In this document: positions 7,599 to 16,023 of the stretch, piece by piece | Layout of the letters: every line of letters starts with the position of its first letter | How positions within the stretch are numbered: position 1 is the first letter of the stretch | Assembly: GCA_963611355.1 (NCBI GenBank) | Contig: CAVDRM010000030.1 | Coordinates: forward strand, 1-31,060 | Length of the DNA: 31,060 nucleotides | DNA from: CAVDRM01 sp963611355 | GTDB lineage: Bacteria; Bacillota; Clostridia; Christensenellales; Aristaeellaceae | Direction of reading: 5' to 3' | The notes under the pieces: generated by a model | Databases searched by the model: none | What the model saw: only the letters and a program-made list of their open reading frames with translations | Told to the model about the DNA's origin: nothing | Position numbers and translations under genes: made by a program

Positions 7599-8771
7599 AT
7601 GGACTTACAAGCGGAAGCCTTACGGAAGCATTACGACTGGCACGGCAAGATAGAGGTCGTGTCCAGAACGCCCGTTACGAACGCAAAGGAGCTGTCGCTG
7701 GCGTATACGCCGGGCGTCGCCGAGCCGTGCCTTGTCATCCGAGACGACTATCAGAAATCGTGGGAGCTGACCCGCCGCAGCAACATGGTCGCCGTCATCA
7801 CGGACGGCACGGCCGTGCTGGGCTTGGGCGACATCGGGCCGGAGGCGGGAATGCCCGTGATGGAGGGCAAATGCTGCCTGTTCAAGGAATTTGCCGATGT
7901 GGACGCCTTTCCGCTCTGCGTCCGCTCCAAGGACGTGGATGAAATCGTCCGCACCGTTTATCTGATTTCCGGCTCGTTCGGCGGCATCAATTTGGAGGAT
8001 ATTGCCGCGCCGCGCTGCTTTGAAATCGAGCGCAGGCTCAAGGAAGTCTGCGATATTCCCGTGTTCCATGACGACCAGCACGGCACGGCCGTTGTGGTCG
8101 CCGCCGCCCTGCTGAACGCCCTGCGCGTGGTCGGAAAGGACCTAAAGGCGGTCAAGGTCGTCATCAACGGCGCGGGCGCAGCGGGCATTTCCATTGCCAG
8201 GCATCTGCTGAAGCTGGGCGTGCGGAACCTGATTCTGGCGGACCGCTTCGGCATCATCTGCGAGGGCACGGAGGGGCTGAATGCGGCGCATGAAGAGATG
8301 AGCAGGGTCACCAACCGTGCGCATATCAGGGGCAGTCTTGCGGATGCCATGCGCGGCGCGGATGTGTTCATCGGCGTGTCCGCCCCCGGCATTGTCAGCC
8401 GCGAGATGGTCGCTTCCATGGCGGACAGCGCGTGCGTGTTCCCGATGGCCAACCCGACGCCTGAAATCATGCCGGAGCAGGCCAGGGAAGCGGGCGCGGC
8501 GGTCGTCGGCACGGGACGCAGCGACTATCCGAATCAAATCAACAATGTGCTGGCCTTCCCCGGCATTTTCAGGGGCGCGCTGGACGTGCGGGCGCGGGAC
8601 ATCAACGATGCCATGAAGATGGCCGCGTCACAGGCCATTGCCTCTCTCGTCAGCGATGAGGAGCTGTCCGCCGAATACATCCTGCCCAAGGCCTTTGATA
8701 AGCGGGTGGGGAGGACCGTTGCCGCAGCCGTCGCACAGGCCGCAAGGGAAAGCGGCGCGGCGAGGCTGTAA
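7599..8771 (+). CDS. NAD(P)-dependent malic enzyme
   Basis: A 390-residue enzyme converting malate to pyruvate and CO2. LSLAYTPGVAEPC (about residues 31-43) and the FHDDQHGTAVV motif (about 155-165) mark the malic enzyme catalytic domain with its metal-binding acidic residues. INGAGAAGISIARHLL is the dinucleotide-binding loop of the Rossmann domain. The length is that of the short bacterial form, without the phosphotransacetylase-like tail of MaeB. An in-frame GTG at 7590 is possible, but ATG 7599 is favoured because GAGGTGAA lies just upstream of it. A small hairpin (CCCG/CGGG, near 7553-7568) sits in the spacer after the CBS gene and is not followed by a T-run. Confidence 0.95.
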   Translation: MDLQAEALRKHYDWHGKIEVVSRTPVTNAKELSLAYTPGVAEPCLVIRDDYQKSWELTRRSNMVAVITDGTAVLGLGDIGPEAGMPVMEGKCCLFKEFADVDAFPLCVRSKDVDEIVRTVYLISGSFGGINLEDIAAPRCFEIERRLKEVCDIPVFHDDQHGTAVVVAAALLNALRVVGKDLKAVKVVINGAGAAGISIARHLLKLGVRNLILADRFGIICEGTEGLNAAHEEMSRVTNRAHIRGSLADAMRGADVFIGVSAPGIVSREMVASMADSACVFPMANPTPEIMPEQAREAGAAVVGTGRSDYPNQINNVLAFPGIFRGALDVRARDINDAMKMAASQAIASLVSDEELSAEYILPKAFDKRVGRTVAAAVAQAARESGAARL

Positions 8772-8779
8772 TCATAAAC

Positions 8780-8881
8780 GCGGCTTCTTTGCAGAGCCGC
8801 GCAAGCAGTGTAAGCAAAAGTGCTTGCTGCACAGGGGGCTGGGTTCGGCCATTCCTGACAAAGCGGCTTTATCGCAGCCGC
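8780..8881 (+). other. Three consecutive hairpins after malic enzyme
   Basis: GCGGCT/AGCCGC (8780-8785 with 8795-8800), GCAAGCA/TGCTTGC (8801-8807 with 8821-8827) and GCGGCT/AGCCGC again (8863-8868 with 8876-8881) follow the stop codon. Only the last is near a weak T stretch (ATTTTTG at 8889-8895). They probably end or protect the malic enzyme transcript; the first and third share identical stem arms. Confidence 0.5.
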
Positions 8882-8926
8882 CAAAGAAATTTTTGTAATG
8901 TGGCTTCATGTGTGCTGCACCCGTCT

Positions 8927-9700
8927 TTATGCCAAACAGGATCCTTCGGGCAGCTCGTTTTTCTCCATGACGGAGACCAGCATTTCGGCAAAGCCCTTGG
9001 GGTCTTTGATTTGGTACTGCATATGCCGATAGCCGTCAAACACGGGAAAATGGCCGTGCGGATAGGCGCTCATGACCGCCGCCCGATACTTTATATGCTC
9101 CTCGGCGCTGCCGAACGCCCAAAAACTCTGCGTCTGGAGCGCGTTCGGCAGGACGGCAAAGGGCTTGTCCTCCAGGCTGTCCGCAAGCTGGCGGCGCAGA
9201 TTGCCGTAGGTCAGCGCTTTTCCGGCGGCGATGAAGTACGGCTTGATGGCATCGTCATTGCACCACATGATTTGTTTGAGCGTACCGCCCTTTGACCAGT
9301 AAAGGCTCTTGATGGCGAGGTAAAGGAAGGGTGTCATGATGCGGCGCGTGCCCTTTTGGATTTGTGCGAACTGTCCGCCGTCAAAGAAAGCGTGCGCCAC
9401 GGGCAGCTTGGTTGAGGACAGAAACGCCGTGGCCAAATCCGCCCCGATGGAGGAGGACACGACCAGCGCAAGGCGCGTGAGCCCCTGCGCTTGCAAAAAT
9501 GCCTCCGTCTGCCGCACCTCTTCCGACTTGCTTATATAATGCTGCCCCGCGCAGTACACCGTAGAGGTCGGCAGGATGCAGAAATATCTGTCCTTCAAAT
9601 ACGCCGCCACAGGCCTGCTGCTGTCGCCCGTGACGCCCATCGCGTGGAAAAACAGCACCGCCGGATTTGCAGGGTCGCCCATCGTTTCAAAAAGCATCAT
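8927..9700 (-). CDS. Alpha/beta hydrolase
   Basis: A 257-residue protein with an alpha/beta-hydrolase outline: an early FFHAMGVTGDSSRP (oxyanion region), a nucleophile elbow VVSSSIGADLATAF near residue 95 (S-x-S-x-G instead of G-x-S-x-G) and a late H in GYRHMQY. There is no signal peptide, so it is probably cytoplasmic. The substrate is unknown. GTG 9706 and ATG 9697 are alternative starts; ATG 9700 is chosen because GAAGGTGA ends a few nt before it. The gene stands alone with its own promoter and a leader of about 95 nt that contains two hairpins. Distant members of this family include lipases and peroxidases, and the sequence does not decide. Confidence 0.75.
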   Translation of the reverse strand: MMLFETMGDPANPAVLFFHAMGVTGDSSRPVAAYLKDRYFCILPTSTVYCAGQHYISKSEEVRQTEAFLQAQGLTRLALVVSSSIGADLATAFLSSTKLPVAHAFFDGGQFAQIQKGTRRIMTPFLYLAIKSLYWSKGGTLKQIMWCNDDAIKPYFIAAGKALTYGNLRRQLADSLEDKPFAVLPNALQTQSFWAFGSAEEHIKYRAAVMSAYPHGHFPVFDGYRHMQYQIKDPKGFAEMLVSVMEKNELPEGSCLA

Positions 9701-9743
9701 CGTCACCTTCGTTTCTTTGGTTAGCTATCTTTAACTATAATAG

Positions 9744-9795
9744 AAAAATGAAAGAGCATTGCTGCTCTGTTCATTTGTCCCGATGCTTTGGGACA
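9744..9795 (-). promoter_or_regulatory. Two leader hairpins with T-run upstream of the hydrolase gene
   Basis: Reading the minus strand, a TGTCCC/GGGACA hairpin (9795-9776) is followed by a longer one: ATGAA-C-AGAGCA, loop GCAA, TGCTCT-TTCAT (9774-9748). It has 11 bp with one bulge and is followed by TTTTCTATTAT. This looks like an intrinsic terminator inside the 5' leader, before the hydrolase ribosome binding site. It could be an attenuator, or the end of a short RNA of about 50 nt. Confidence 0.55.
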
Positions 9796-9800
9796 GCATG

Positions 9801-9828
9801 ATTGTACGCTTTTTTCGGCTTCTGTCAA
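9801..9828 (-). promoter_or_regulatory. Promoter of the hydrolase gene
   Basis: On the minus strand, perfect TTGACA (9828 to 9823), 16-bp spacer, TACAAT (9806 to 9801). The leader to the start at 9700 is about 95 nt. Confidence 0.8.
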
Positions 9829-9923
9829 GCGGCGGCGCTTCAAAATCAGGCGAGGCTTTCGTCTTTATCCTCCGCGCTTTTCGTTTGGCTGTTACCCAAA
9901 TCATCAAACGTCCGCCGCTTCGC

Positions 9924-11381
9924 TCAGTCCCTTGCCTTTTTCCAGATATGCGGAACGAACAGCAGCAGAATCGGGAAGATTTCCAAGCGTCCCAGCAGCA
10001 TGTCCAAGGTCAGCACCAGTTTGGAAAGCGTTGAAAAATGGTCGTAATTGGCCATCGGACCTATCTCGTTGAGCCCGGGCCCCACATTGTTCAGGCACGA
10101 AAGGACGGCGGAAACACTGCTTTCAAATTCAAATCCGTTCAGCGAGACGAGCAGCAGCGACAGGATGAACAGGAAGGCATATGCGCCGAAAAAGGCGTAC
10201 ACGCCGCGCACCGTTTCGTCCGGCACGGTCTTTCCGTCCATTTTGACGGGGCGGACGAGGTTGGGGTAGAGGAGCTTGCGGATTTCCACCCGCACCGCCT
10301 TGAACAGAATGAGAATGCGGGAGCATTTGACGCCGCCGCCCGTGGAGCCGGCACAGCCGCCGATGAGCATCAGCAGGAGAAAGACGGTTTGGCAAAGCTG
10401 CGGCCAATAGGCAAAGTTCGTGGTGGCGTAGCCCGTGGTGGTGAGGATGGATACGGTCTGAAAGGCCGCGTGGCGCAGCGCCGTTCCGAAATTGTTCTGA
10501 TACAGCGGCAGGATGGCGGCTGTCATGACGGCCGTGGCAATGAAAATGACGCTCCCGTAAAAGCGAAGTTCTTCATCCAGCACGGCGCGCTTAAACGAGC
10601 GCATCAGCAGCAGATAATAGATGCCGAAGTTCACGCCGAACAGCCCCATGAACACCGTGATGACCCATTGCAGATAGGGACTGTAGGAGGCTATGCTGTC
10701 CGCCTTGACGCCGAAGCCGCCCGTACCCGCCGTGGAGAAGGAGGTCAGGACAGCCTCAAAAACGGGCATCCCGCCCAGGAGCAGAAGAAGGGTCTGCAAG
10801 GCGGTCATGCCGATGTAGATGGTATACAGAATCCGTGCGGTCTGCATGGTCTTTGGCACGAGCTTGCTCACCTGCGGGCCGGGCGATTCCGCCCGCATGA
10901 TAAACAGCGAATCGCCGGAGCTGCCGGCAAAGGAGGACACCGCCAGCAGAAACACCAGCACGCCCATGCCGCCCAGCCAGATGGTGAAGGAGCGCCAGTA
11001 AAGCAGGCTTTTCGGCAAGGCCTCCACATTTTCCAGAATGCTCGCGCCCGTGGTGGTCAGGCCGGATACGGTTTCAAACAGGGCGTTGACATAGGAGGGA
11101 ATCTCGCCCGACAGGACGAACGGAAGCGCGCCCAAGAGGGAAATGATCATCCAGGCTAGGGCGACGATGATGAAGCCGTCCTTGGCGTACAGCGTCGTCT
11201 TGTGCGGAGGCCGCAAAAAGGTCACAAGGCTTAAAAGCAGCATGAGGCCGCTGGTCACTGCAAAGCCTTTGGCGGCTGCGCCCTCGTGCCACAGAAGCGC
11301 CAGCACCAGCGCCGGCAGCATCAGCACGGCGACCAGGCGCAGCGTGACGGACAAAATGCGCAAAATCATTCGGTCGTTCAT
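9924..11381 (-). CDS. trkH: Potassium uptake membrane subunit TrkH/KtrB
   Basis: A 485-residue membrane protein with about ten hydrophobic segments. It shows the four-fold pore repeats of the SKT family: TTTGASILENVEALP, STAGTGGFGVKAD, TTTGYATTNFAYWP and LNNVGPGLNEIGP, each with the selectivity-filter glycine, plus GGCAGSTGGGVK between repeats. It is the K+ (or Na+/K+) translocating subunit in the membrane, gated by the RCK protein TrkA. TTTAGGAGC lies 9 nt before the ATG. It starts 18 nt after the trkA stop, so the two form an operon. Length and repeats fit TrkH slightly better than KtrB, but the two are hard to separate by eye. Confidence 0.93.
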   Translation of the reverse strand: MNDRMILRILSVTLRLVAVLMLPALVLALLWHEGAAAKGFAVTSGLMLLLSLVTFLRPPHKTTLYAKDGFIIVALAWMIISLLGALPFVLSGEIPSYVNALFETVSGLTTTGASILENVEALPKSLLYWRSFTIWLGGMGVLVFLLAVSSFAGSSGDSLFIMRAESPGPQVSKLVPKTMQTARILYTIYIGMTALQTLLLLLGGMPVFEAVLTSFSTAGTGGFGVKADSIASYSPYLQWVITVFMGLFGVNFGIYYLLLMRSFKRAVLDEELRFYGSVIFIATAVMTAAILPLYQNNFGTALRHAAFQTVSILTTTGYATTNFAYWPQLCQTVFLLLMLIGGCAGSTGGGVKCSRILILFKAVRVEIRKLLYPNLVRPVKMDGKTVPDETVRGVYAFFGAYAFLFILSLLLVSLNGFEFESSVSAVLSCLNNVGPGLNEIGPMANYDHFSTLSKLVLTLDMLLGRLEIFPILLLFVPHIWKKARD

Positions 11382-11399
11382 CAGACAATGCTCCTAAAC

Positions 11400-12779
11400 T
11401 CACGCTTTGACAGGCGCTGCTTCAAAAATATCATTCATTTCATGCAGGCTTCTGTCCGCCTGCGCTACGACGACCACGGAATCGCCGTCCGAAACGCAAT
11501 CCTCGCCGCTGGGAATGATGACCGTGCCGCGATGCGAAATGACGGCGACCAGTATGTTTTTCTTAATCGGCACATCCTTGAGCGGAACGCCCAGATACCA
11601 GGTGCCCTTTCCGGCGCGAAACTCCATCGCCTCGACGCGTCCGCCCACTATCCTGTGCAGGGCAACGACGCTGCCGGAGCCGCCCGTTGTCTGCATGGCG
11701 CGGACATAGCGCAGAATATCGTTGCACACGAGCAGGCGCGGGCTGATGACGCATTCCGCCGTCGTGTCGTGCAGGATTTCCGTGTACTCTGTTCGGTTGA
11801 TTTTCGTGACCACCTTGGATACATGCATGTGGTTGGCGTACATGGAAATGATTAAATTCTGCTCGTCAATGTTGGTCAGCGTGACCACCGCGTCCGTCTC
11901 CTCAAGCCCCGCGTCCAGCAGGGTCTGGAAGGACGCGCCATCCCCGTGGGTGATGAGCGCATCGGGCAGAAGCTCGCTCAGCACCTGACAGCGCTCTAAT
12001 TTGCTTTCGATGATTTTGACCTCCAGCCCGGCCTCCGTGAGCATCCTTGTCAGATGCACGGCAATGCGGCTGCCGCCCACTATCATGACCGAGCGGATGC
12101 GGGCGTGCTCCAGCTCCATGGTCTTTGCCAGCGTCATCAAATCCTTGGCGGGCGCGGTGACATACAGATGGTCTCCGCCCTTCAGGACAAAGCTGCCGTC
12201 CGGGATGGTGACCTCGCCCGCCCGCTCCACGGCGCAGATGAGGACGCGCATTTTAAAGGTTTTATACAGGGCATGGAGCGCCATGCCGTCCAGCTTGCCG
12301 CCTTCGCGCACGGGCACGGCGACGATCTCCGCACGCCCCTTGGCAAACTTGTCACGCTGGAGGAAGGAGGGAAACTGAAGCAGGCCGAATATCTCGCGGG
12401 CGGCAATCTTTTCGGGATTGACCGCCATGCTGAGCCCCATTTCCTCGCGCAGCAGGTACTGCGCCTCCGTGTATTCCGAATTGCGGACACGCGCAATGGT
12501 GTGCCGGCAGCCTAACTTTCGGGCAATCATGCAGCACAGCAGGTTGATTTCATCCGCCGCCGTGACCGCCAGCAGCAGGTCGGACGTGGCAACGCCCGCC
12601 TCGCGCTGCACGGCTGCGCTCGCGCCGTTGCCCTCCATAACCATGACGTCCAGCCTGTCCGTTGCATTCGCCAGCGCCCCGCGCTGCGTATCCACTACCA
12701 CCAGGTCGTGTCCCTCGCGGCTGAGCGCCTGCGTCAGGGAAAAGCCGACTTTGCCGTCGCCGATGACTACAATCTTCAT
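11400..12779 (-). CDS. trkA: Trk system potassium uptake regulatory protein TrkA
   Basis: A 459-residue cytoplasmic protein made of two tandem RCK units. The first begins with the nucleotide-binding MKIVVIGDGKVGFSL and carries VVDTQRGALANATDRLDV. The second starts near residue 229 with VMIVGGSRIAVHL. RCK_C (TrkA-C) domains follow each, the last ending in ISHRGTVIIPSGED...GDSVVVVAQ. TrkA binds NAD(H)/ATP and gates TrkH. A longer start at 12827 is in frame, but ATG 12779 begins the Rossmann strand directly and has AAAGGTA upstream. It is the first gene of the trkA-trkH unit. Confidence 0.95.
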   Translation of the reverse strand: MKIVVIGDGKVGFSLTQALSREGHDLVVVDTQRGALANATDRLDVMVMEGNGASAAVQREAGVATSDLLLAVTAADEINLLCCMIARKLGCRHTIARVRNSEYTEAQYLLREEMGLSMAVNPEKIAAREIFGLLQFPSFLQRDKFAKGRAEIVAVPVREGGKLDGMALHALYKTFKMRVLICAVERAGEVTIPDGSFVLKGGDHLYVTAPAKDLMTLAKTMELEHARIRSVMIVGGSRIAVHLTRMLTEAGLEVKIIESKLERCQVLSELLPDALITHGDGASFQTLLDAGLEETDAVVTLTNIDEQNLIISMYANHMHVSKVVTKINRTEYTEILHDTTAECVISPRLLVCNDILRYVRAMQTTGGSGSVVALHRIVGGRVEAMEFRAGKGTWYLGVPLKDVPIKKNILVAVISHRGTVIIPSGEDCVSDGDSVVVVAQADRSLHEMNDIFEAAPVKA

Positions 12780-12844
12780 GAGAGGTACCTTTCGATTGGC
12801 CATGCCTTTGTTCTTTGTCCAGCGCATCGCCGCGCTGCCCGCTT

Positions 12845-12872
12845 ATTATAGCACATTCGGTCAAAAAGGCAA
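12845..12872 (-). promoter_or_regulatory. Promoter of trkA-trkH
   Basis: On the minus strand, TTGCCT (12872 to 12867), 16-bp spacer and perfect TATAAT (12850 to 12845), about 65 bp upstream of the trkA start. Confidence 0.7.
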
Positions 12873-12931
12873 GAAATAAGGCGGTTTTACAGGGAAGCTG
12901 AGCCCGGTTTGAGCCGTCTGTATCATTTGGC

Positions 12932-12960
12932 TTGACAATAGCGTCATTTCAGAGTAAAAT
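12932..12960 (+). promoter_or_regulatory. Strong promoter far upstream of rny
   Basis: Perfect TTGACA (12932-12937), 17-bp spacer and TAAAAT (12955-12960). The next convincing start codon on this strand is the rny GTG at 13648, so the transcript would begin with about 680 nt of leader. It is divergent from the trkA promoter. Confidence 0.8.
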
Positions 12961-12966
12961 ATACAT

Positions 12967-13647
12967 GATCGGCGAAAGTGCCGCACCTGTCAGGCGCAGG
13001 TGTCGGCCTTGCTGTTTTCTGATACATTCGCGCTGTTCCTTTTGCAGTAGGCATTTGCCCACTTTCACCATATACGGCGGGATTTTTTCGTCCCGACGGC
13101 GTGATTTTTGTGTGACGAATTCTGCCCGTTTGAGGGCTGCTCGGTATCGGGAATATGGCATTGCCGTGCGGATTTGTTCCTCGCGGCTTTTTGCGTGGTC
13201 AACATACCGGCTTCGCTTCATGATTCGGCGGCACGGGAGCTGCTGTTTTCCGTCTGAGTCCTTCATTTTTCGGGCTGTGTTTTCATTCCGCACGGCGCCG
13301 GGGCACCTGCCTTGCGCTGTTTGACGGAAAATGAAGGCATTCGGAATTTTCGGATGCTCAGGCGCCGGCGATCTATGCGCCCGCGTTTCCCGCTTCTGCA
13401 ATCCCGATTGACGATACGAAGGCGCAGCGCCCCTGCGCCCTGCCTTGCGCAAATCTTTGATTGGTCCGGCGGTTCCTGACGCAGAGCGTATTGTCACCGT
13501 GCTTTCCTTCCAATAAGCGCAGCCGATCTGGTTTTGCGGATGCTTTTTTGCGTCCGCCGTTTGGTGCTTGAAAAAACAGATGGAAAAATCAAAAGGCAGC
13601 GCCGCGTCCGTGCGGCGATGCCCACGGAAAGGAGAGAACACAACAAA
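12967..13647 (+). other. Long leader or structured RNA candidate before rny
   Basis: About 680 nt with no ORF that has a ribosome binding site and a recognisable product. It is rich in inverted repeats: CACCTG/CAGGTG (about 12984-13002), CGGGA/TCCCG around a T6CG loop (about 13079-13095), CCTTCATTTT (13260-13269) with AAAATGAAGG (13328-13337), GCATTCG/CGGATGC (about 13337-13357), GGCGCAG/CTGCGCC (about 13421-13439), and GCGGATGC/GCGTCCGC around a T6 loop (about 13536-13557). I do not recognise RNase P RNA, tmRNA, SRP RNA or a known riboswitch in it. It may be a long rny 5' UTR or a separate RNA, or a decayed gene such as recX. Confidence 0.45.
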
Positions 13648-15189
13648 GTGACATGGCTGTGGATTGTGCTGACCGCGCTGGTCTGCCTTGCCGCAGGCGG
13701 GGCGCTTGGATACCTGTACCAGAAAAATGTGGTTGAAAAGAAGATCGGTCGGACAGAGGAATATGCCAAAAAGCTGCTTGACGATGCCACGCGCAAGGCG
13801 GACGAGAAGAAAAAGGAAATGATTCTCGAAGCCAAGGAGGAGGTGCTTCGTCAGAAGACCGAGCTGGACAAGGAAATCAATGCCCGCCGTGCGGACATTC
13901 AGCGTTCGGAGCGCCGCGCACAGCAGCGCGAGGAGACCTTCGACAAGAAGCTGGACGCTTTGGACCAGCGCGAAAAGACGCTCAACAAGCGTCAGGACGA
14001 CATTCAGGCGCTCGAAAAGGAAGCGGAGGGCTATAAGGCCAAGCAGGTGACGGAGCTGGAGCGCATCGCCTCCATGACGCAGGACGAGGCGCGGCAGATG
14101 GTCATCGAGCGCGTTCAGAAGGACGCTTATCACGATGCCGCCGCGACCGTGCGCGACATTGAAAGCAAGGCCAAGGAGGAGGGCGAAAAGAAGGCGCGAA
14201 ACATCATCGCCCTTGCCATTCAGAAGTGCGCCGCCGACCATGTGGCGGAGACCACCGTTTCCGTCATCAACCTGCCCAATGACGATATGAAGGGGCGCAT
14301 CATCGGCCGTGAGGGGCGCAACATCCGTGCGCTGGAGACGGCGACGGGCGTTGACCTCATCATCGACGATACGCCGGAGGCCGTGATTGTATCCGCCTTT
14401 GACCCCGTTCGCCGCGAGATTGCGCGCATTGCCATTGAAAAGCTCATCATGGACGGGCGCATTCATCCCGCCCGCATTGAGGAATGCGTTGAAAAGGCCA
14501 AGAAAGAGGTCGATAACCAGATTCGTGAGGCGGGCGAGCAGGCCGTCTTTGAGACGGGGCAGCACGGCCTCCATCCGGAACTGGTGAAGCTGCTGGGCCG
14601 TATGCGCTACCGCACCAGCTACGGACAGAATGTCCTCAAGCACTCCATCGAGGTCAGCCATCTGGCCGGCCTGATGGCGGCGGAGCTGGGCGCCGATGTG
14701 CAGCTTGCCAAGCGAGCCGGCCTTCTGCACGACATCGGCAAGGCCGTTGACCATGAGCAGGAGGGCACGCACGTTTCCATCGGCGGCGAGCTGGCGCGCA
14801 AATATCACGAAAGCCCCGATGTCATTCATGCCATCCTTGCCCATCACAACGACGTCGAGCCGCAGACGGTTGAGGCCGTTCTGGTGCAGGCCGCGGACGC
14901 CATCAGCGCCGCCCGCCCCGGCGCACGCCGAGAGAGCCTGGAGAACTACATCAAGCGGCTTGAAAAACTGGAGGAGATTGCCAATTCCTTCCAGGGCGTG
15001 GAAAAGTGCTTTGCCATCCAGTCCGGCCGCGAGGTGCGCATTATGGTGAAGCCCGACGACGTGACCGACGAGGGCACGAAGGTGCTGGCGAAGGAAATTG
15101 CCAAGCGCATCGAAAAGGAAATGGAATACCCCGGCCAAATCCGCGTGAACGTCATCCGCGAGACGCGGAGCACGGAATACGCCAAATAA
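13648..15189 (+). CDS. rny: Ribonuclease Y
   Basis: A 513-residue protein of typical RNase Y size. Residues 3-24 form the membrane anchor; about 30-190 is a long charged coiled coil. A KH domain follows with the IIGREGRNIRALE loop (about 216-228). The HD domain has H332 in KHSIEVSHLAG and H361-D362 in LLHDIGKA. It is the membrane-bound endoribonuclease that starts mRNA decay in many Bacillota. The GTG at 13648 is chosen as start: AAAGGAGAG lies 11 nt upstream and translation opens at the membrane anchor. ATGs at 13534 and 13618 are in frame but lack ribosome binding sites and would add a basic tail before the anchor. A long leader precedes and a terminator follows. Confidence 0.96.
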   Translation: MTWLWIVLTALVCLAAGGALGYLYQKNVVEKKIGRTEEYAKKLLDDATRKADEKKKEMILEAKEEVLRQKTELDKEINARRADIQRSERRAQQREETFDKKLDALDQREKTLNKRQDDIQALEKEAEGYKAKQVTELERIASMTQDEARQMVIERVQKDAYHDAAATVRDIESKAKEEGEKKARNIIALAIQKCAADHVAETTVSVINLPNDDMKGRIIGREGRNIRALETATGVDLIIDDTPEAVIVSAFDPVRREIARIAIEKLIMDGRIHPARIEECVEKAKKEVDNQIREAGEQAVFETGQHGLHPELVKLLGRMRYRTSYGQNVLKHSIEVSHLAGLMAAELGADVQLAKRAGLLHDIGKAVDHEQEGTHVSIGGELARKYHESPDVIHAILAHHNDVEPQTVEAVLVQAADAISAARPGARRESLENYIKRLEKLEEIANSFQGVEKCFAIQSGREVRIMVKPDDVTDEGTKVLAKEIAKRIEKEMEYPGQIRVNVIRETRSTEYAK

Positions 15190-15220
15190 CCGGCTGTCAA
15201 AAAAGCCTTTGACGCAATTG

Positions 15221-15255
15221 CCCCCTCCTTCCGTGAAAGAAGAAGGGGGTATTTT
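15221..15255 (+). terminator. Terminator of rny
   Basis: CCCCCTCCTTC (15221-15231) pairs with GAAGAAGGGGG (15239-15249) with a single C-A mismatch, followed by TATTTTAT. Confidence 0.85.
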
Positions 15256-15296
15256 ATGCGGCTGCGGTATCGCGTATCGTCCGGCGGGCTGCGGAT

Positions 15297-15923
15297 TTAC
15301 GAGCCGGCGTCCTGATTTTGCGCGGGCATTTCATTCTTCCGTTCCTTCGGGTGCTTTTGACGCTCATGCCGAAACCAATACCACAGGGCGGCCAAAGCCT
15401 GCAGGACGGCCGCCACGATGTACAGCAGGTACATCATCGAATGCGTGAAGGTGAGGCTTAAGGACAGCGGAATCGACCAGACCAGCAGGCTGACGGACAG
15501 GAGCTGCTGCCATGTCCCCCACCAGAGGGAGGTGAACACCACGCCCACAATGGCCGAGGCCGTGAGCGCGTAGATGTACACGAGCCAGACCCGCTCAAAA
15601 CGCAGGAAGCTGAGCAGCGCAAAGAAGACCGTCGCCACCAAAAACACCAGCCCCACGGACAGCACAAGAATCAGCCCGCGGCTCCTGTCCCGGCGCGGCA
15701 GGCTCCTGTCCGCGCACAGGTCGTCCAGCGTCACATGAAACAGCTCCTTGACGGCCAGCAGCACACAGATGTCCGGCAGGCCATCGCCGCGCTCCCATTT
15801 GGAGACGGATTTGTCGGAATAATTCAGCTTTTCCGCAAGCTGCGCCTGGGTCATCCGCTCGCGCCTGCGCAGGGTCGATATGTTCTGGCCGATGATTTTA
15901 GCCAGCTGCTCCTCATTCGTCAT
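15297..15923 (-). CDS. XRE-family regulator with four membrane segments
   Basis: A 208-residue protein. Residues about 8-63 are an XRE/Cro helix-turn-helix: IGQNISTLRRRERMTQAQLA then YSDKSVSKWERGDGLPD. A short linker leads to four hydrophobic segments (about 83-105, 112-134, 140-158, 163-184) and a polar tail. Such membrane-tethered XRE regulators are common in Clostridia; their signal is generally unknown. A TTG start at 15926 is possible, but ATG 15923 is preferred (GGAG lies 4 nt upstream). It is divergent from the PAP2-like gene, and the 222-bp gap holds three 22-bp repeats and a dyad that are good operator candidates. Confidence 0.85.
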   Translation of the reverse strand: MTNEEQLAKIIGQNISTLRRRERMTQAQLAEKLNYSDKSVSKWERGDGLPDICVLLAVKELFHVTLDDLCADRSLPRRDRSRGLILVLSVGLVFLVATVFFALLSFLRFERVWLVYIYALTASAIVGVVFTSLWWGTWQQLLSVSLLVWSIPLSLSLTFTHSMMYLLYIVAAVLQALAALWYWFRHERQKHPKERKNEMPAQNQDAGS

Positions 15924-15956
15924 CAATCTCCATCATCCTCTGAAACCCTTGATTTT

Positions 15957-16022
15957 TCGGCATTTCTACGCTTAGTAGAGTGCCGTTTTCCGTTTGGTAG
16001 AGCGTGTTTTCCCGTTTCGTAG
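15957..16022. repeat. Three phased 22-bp direct repeats, candidate operator
   Basis: Read on the minus strand, units start at 16022, 16000 and 15978 with an exact 22-nt period. Units 1 and 2 share CTAC, then AAACGG, then a run of A; unit 3 keeps CTAC, AA.CG and AAA but is more diverged. The spacing of about two helical turns puts all units on one DNA face. The array lies just upstream of the XRE-regulator gene and touches the promoter of the divergent gene. Confidence 0.65.
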
Positions 16023-16023
16023 G

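Noticed and set aside
12932..13324. A 130-codon plus-strand frame upstream of rny
   Set aside because: Its first codons lie inside the promoter, it has no ribosome binding site, and the product is an Arg/Cys/Phe-rich mix with no family resemblance.
12949..15138. A 729-codon open frame on the minus strand across rny and its leader
   Set aside because: Most of it is antisense to rny, which has clear membrane, KH and HD domains; the long frame is a by-product of GC-rich codons. The part beyond rny is basic, has no ribosome binding site before its ATGs and its codon third positions are less GC-rich than in real genes here.
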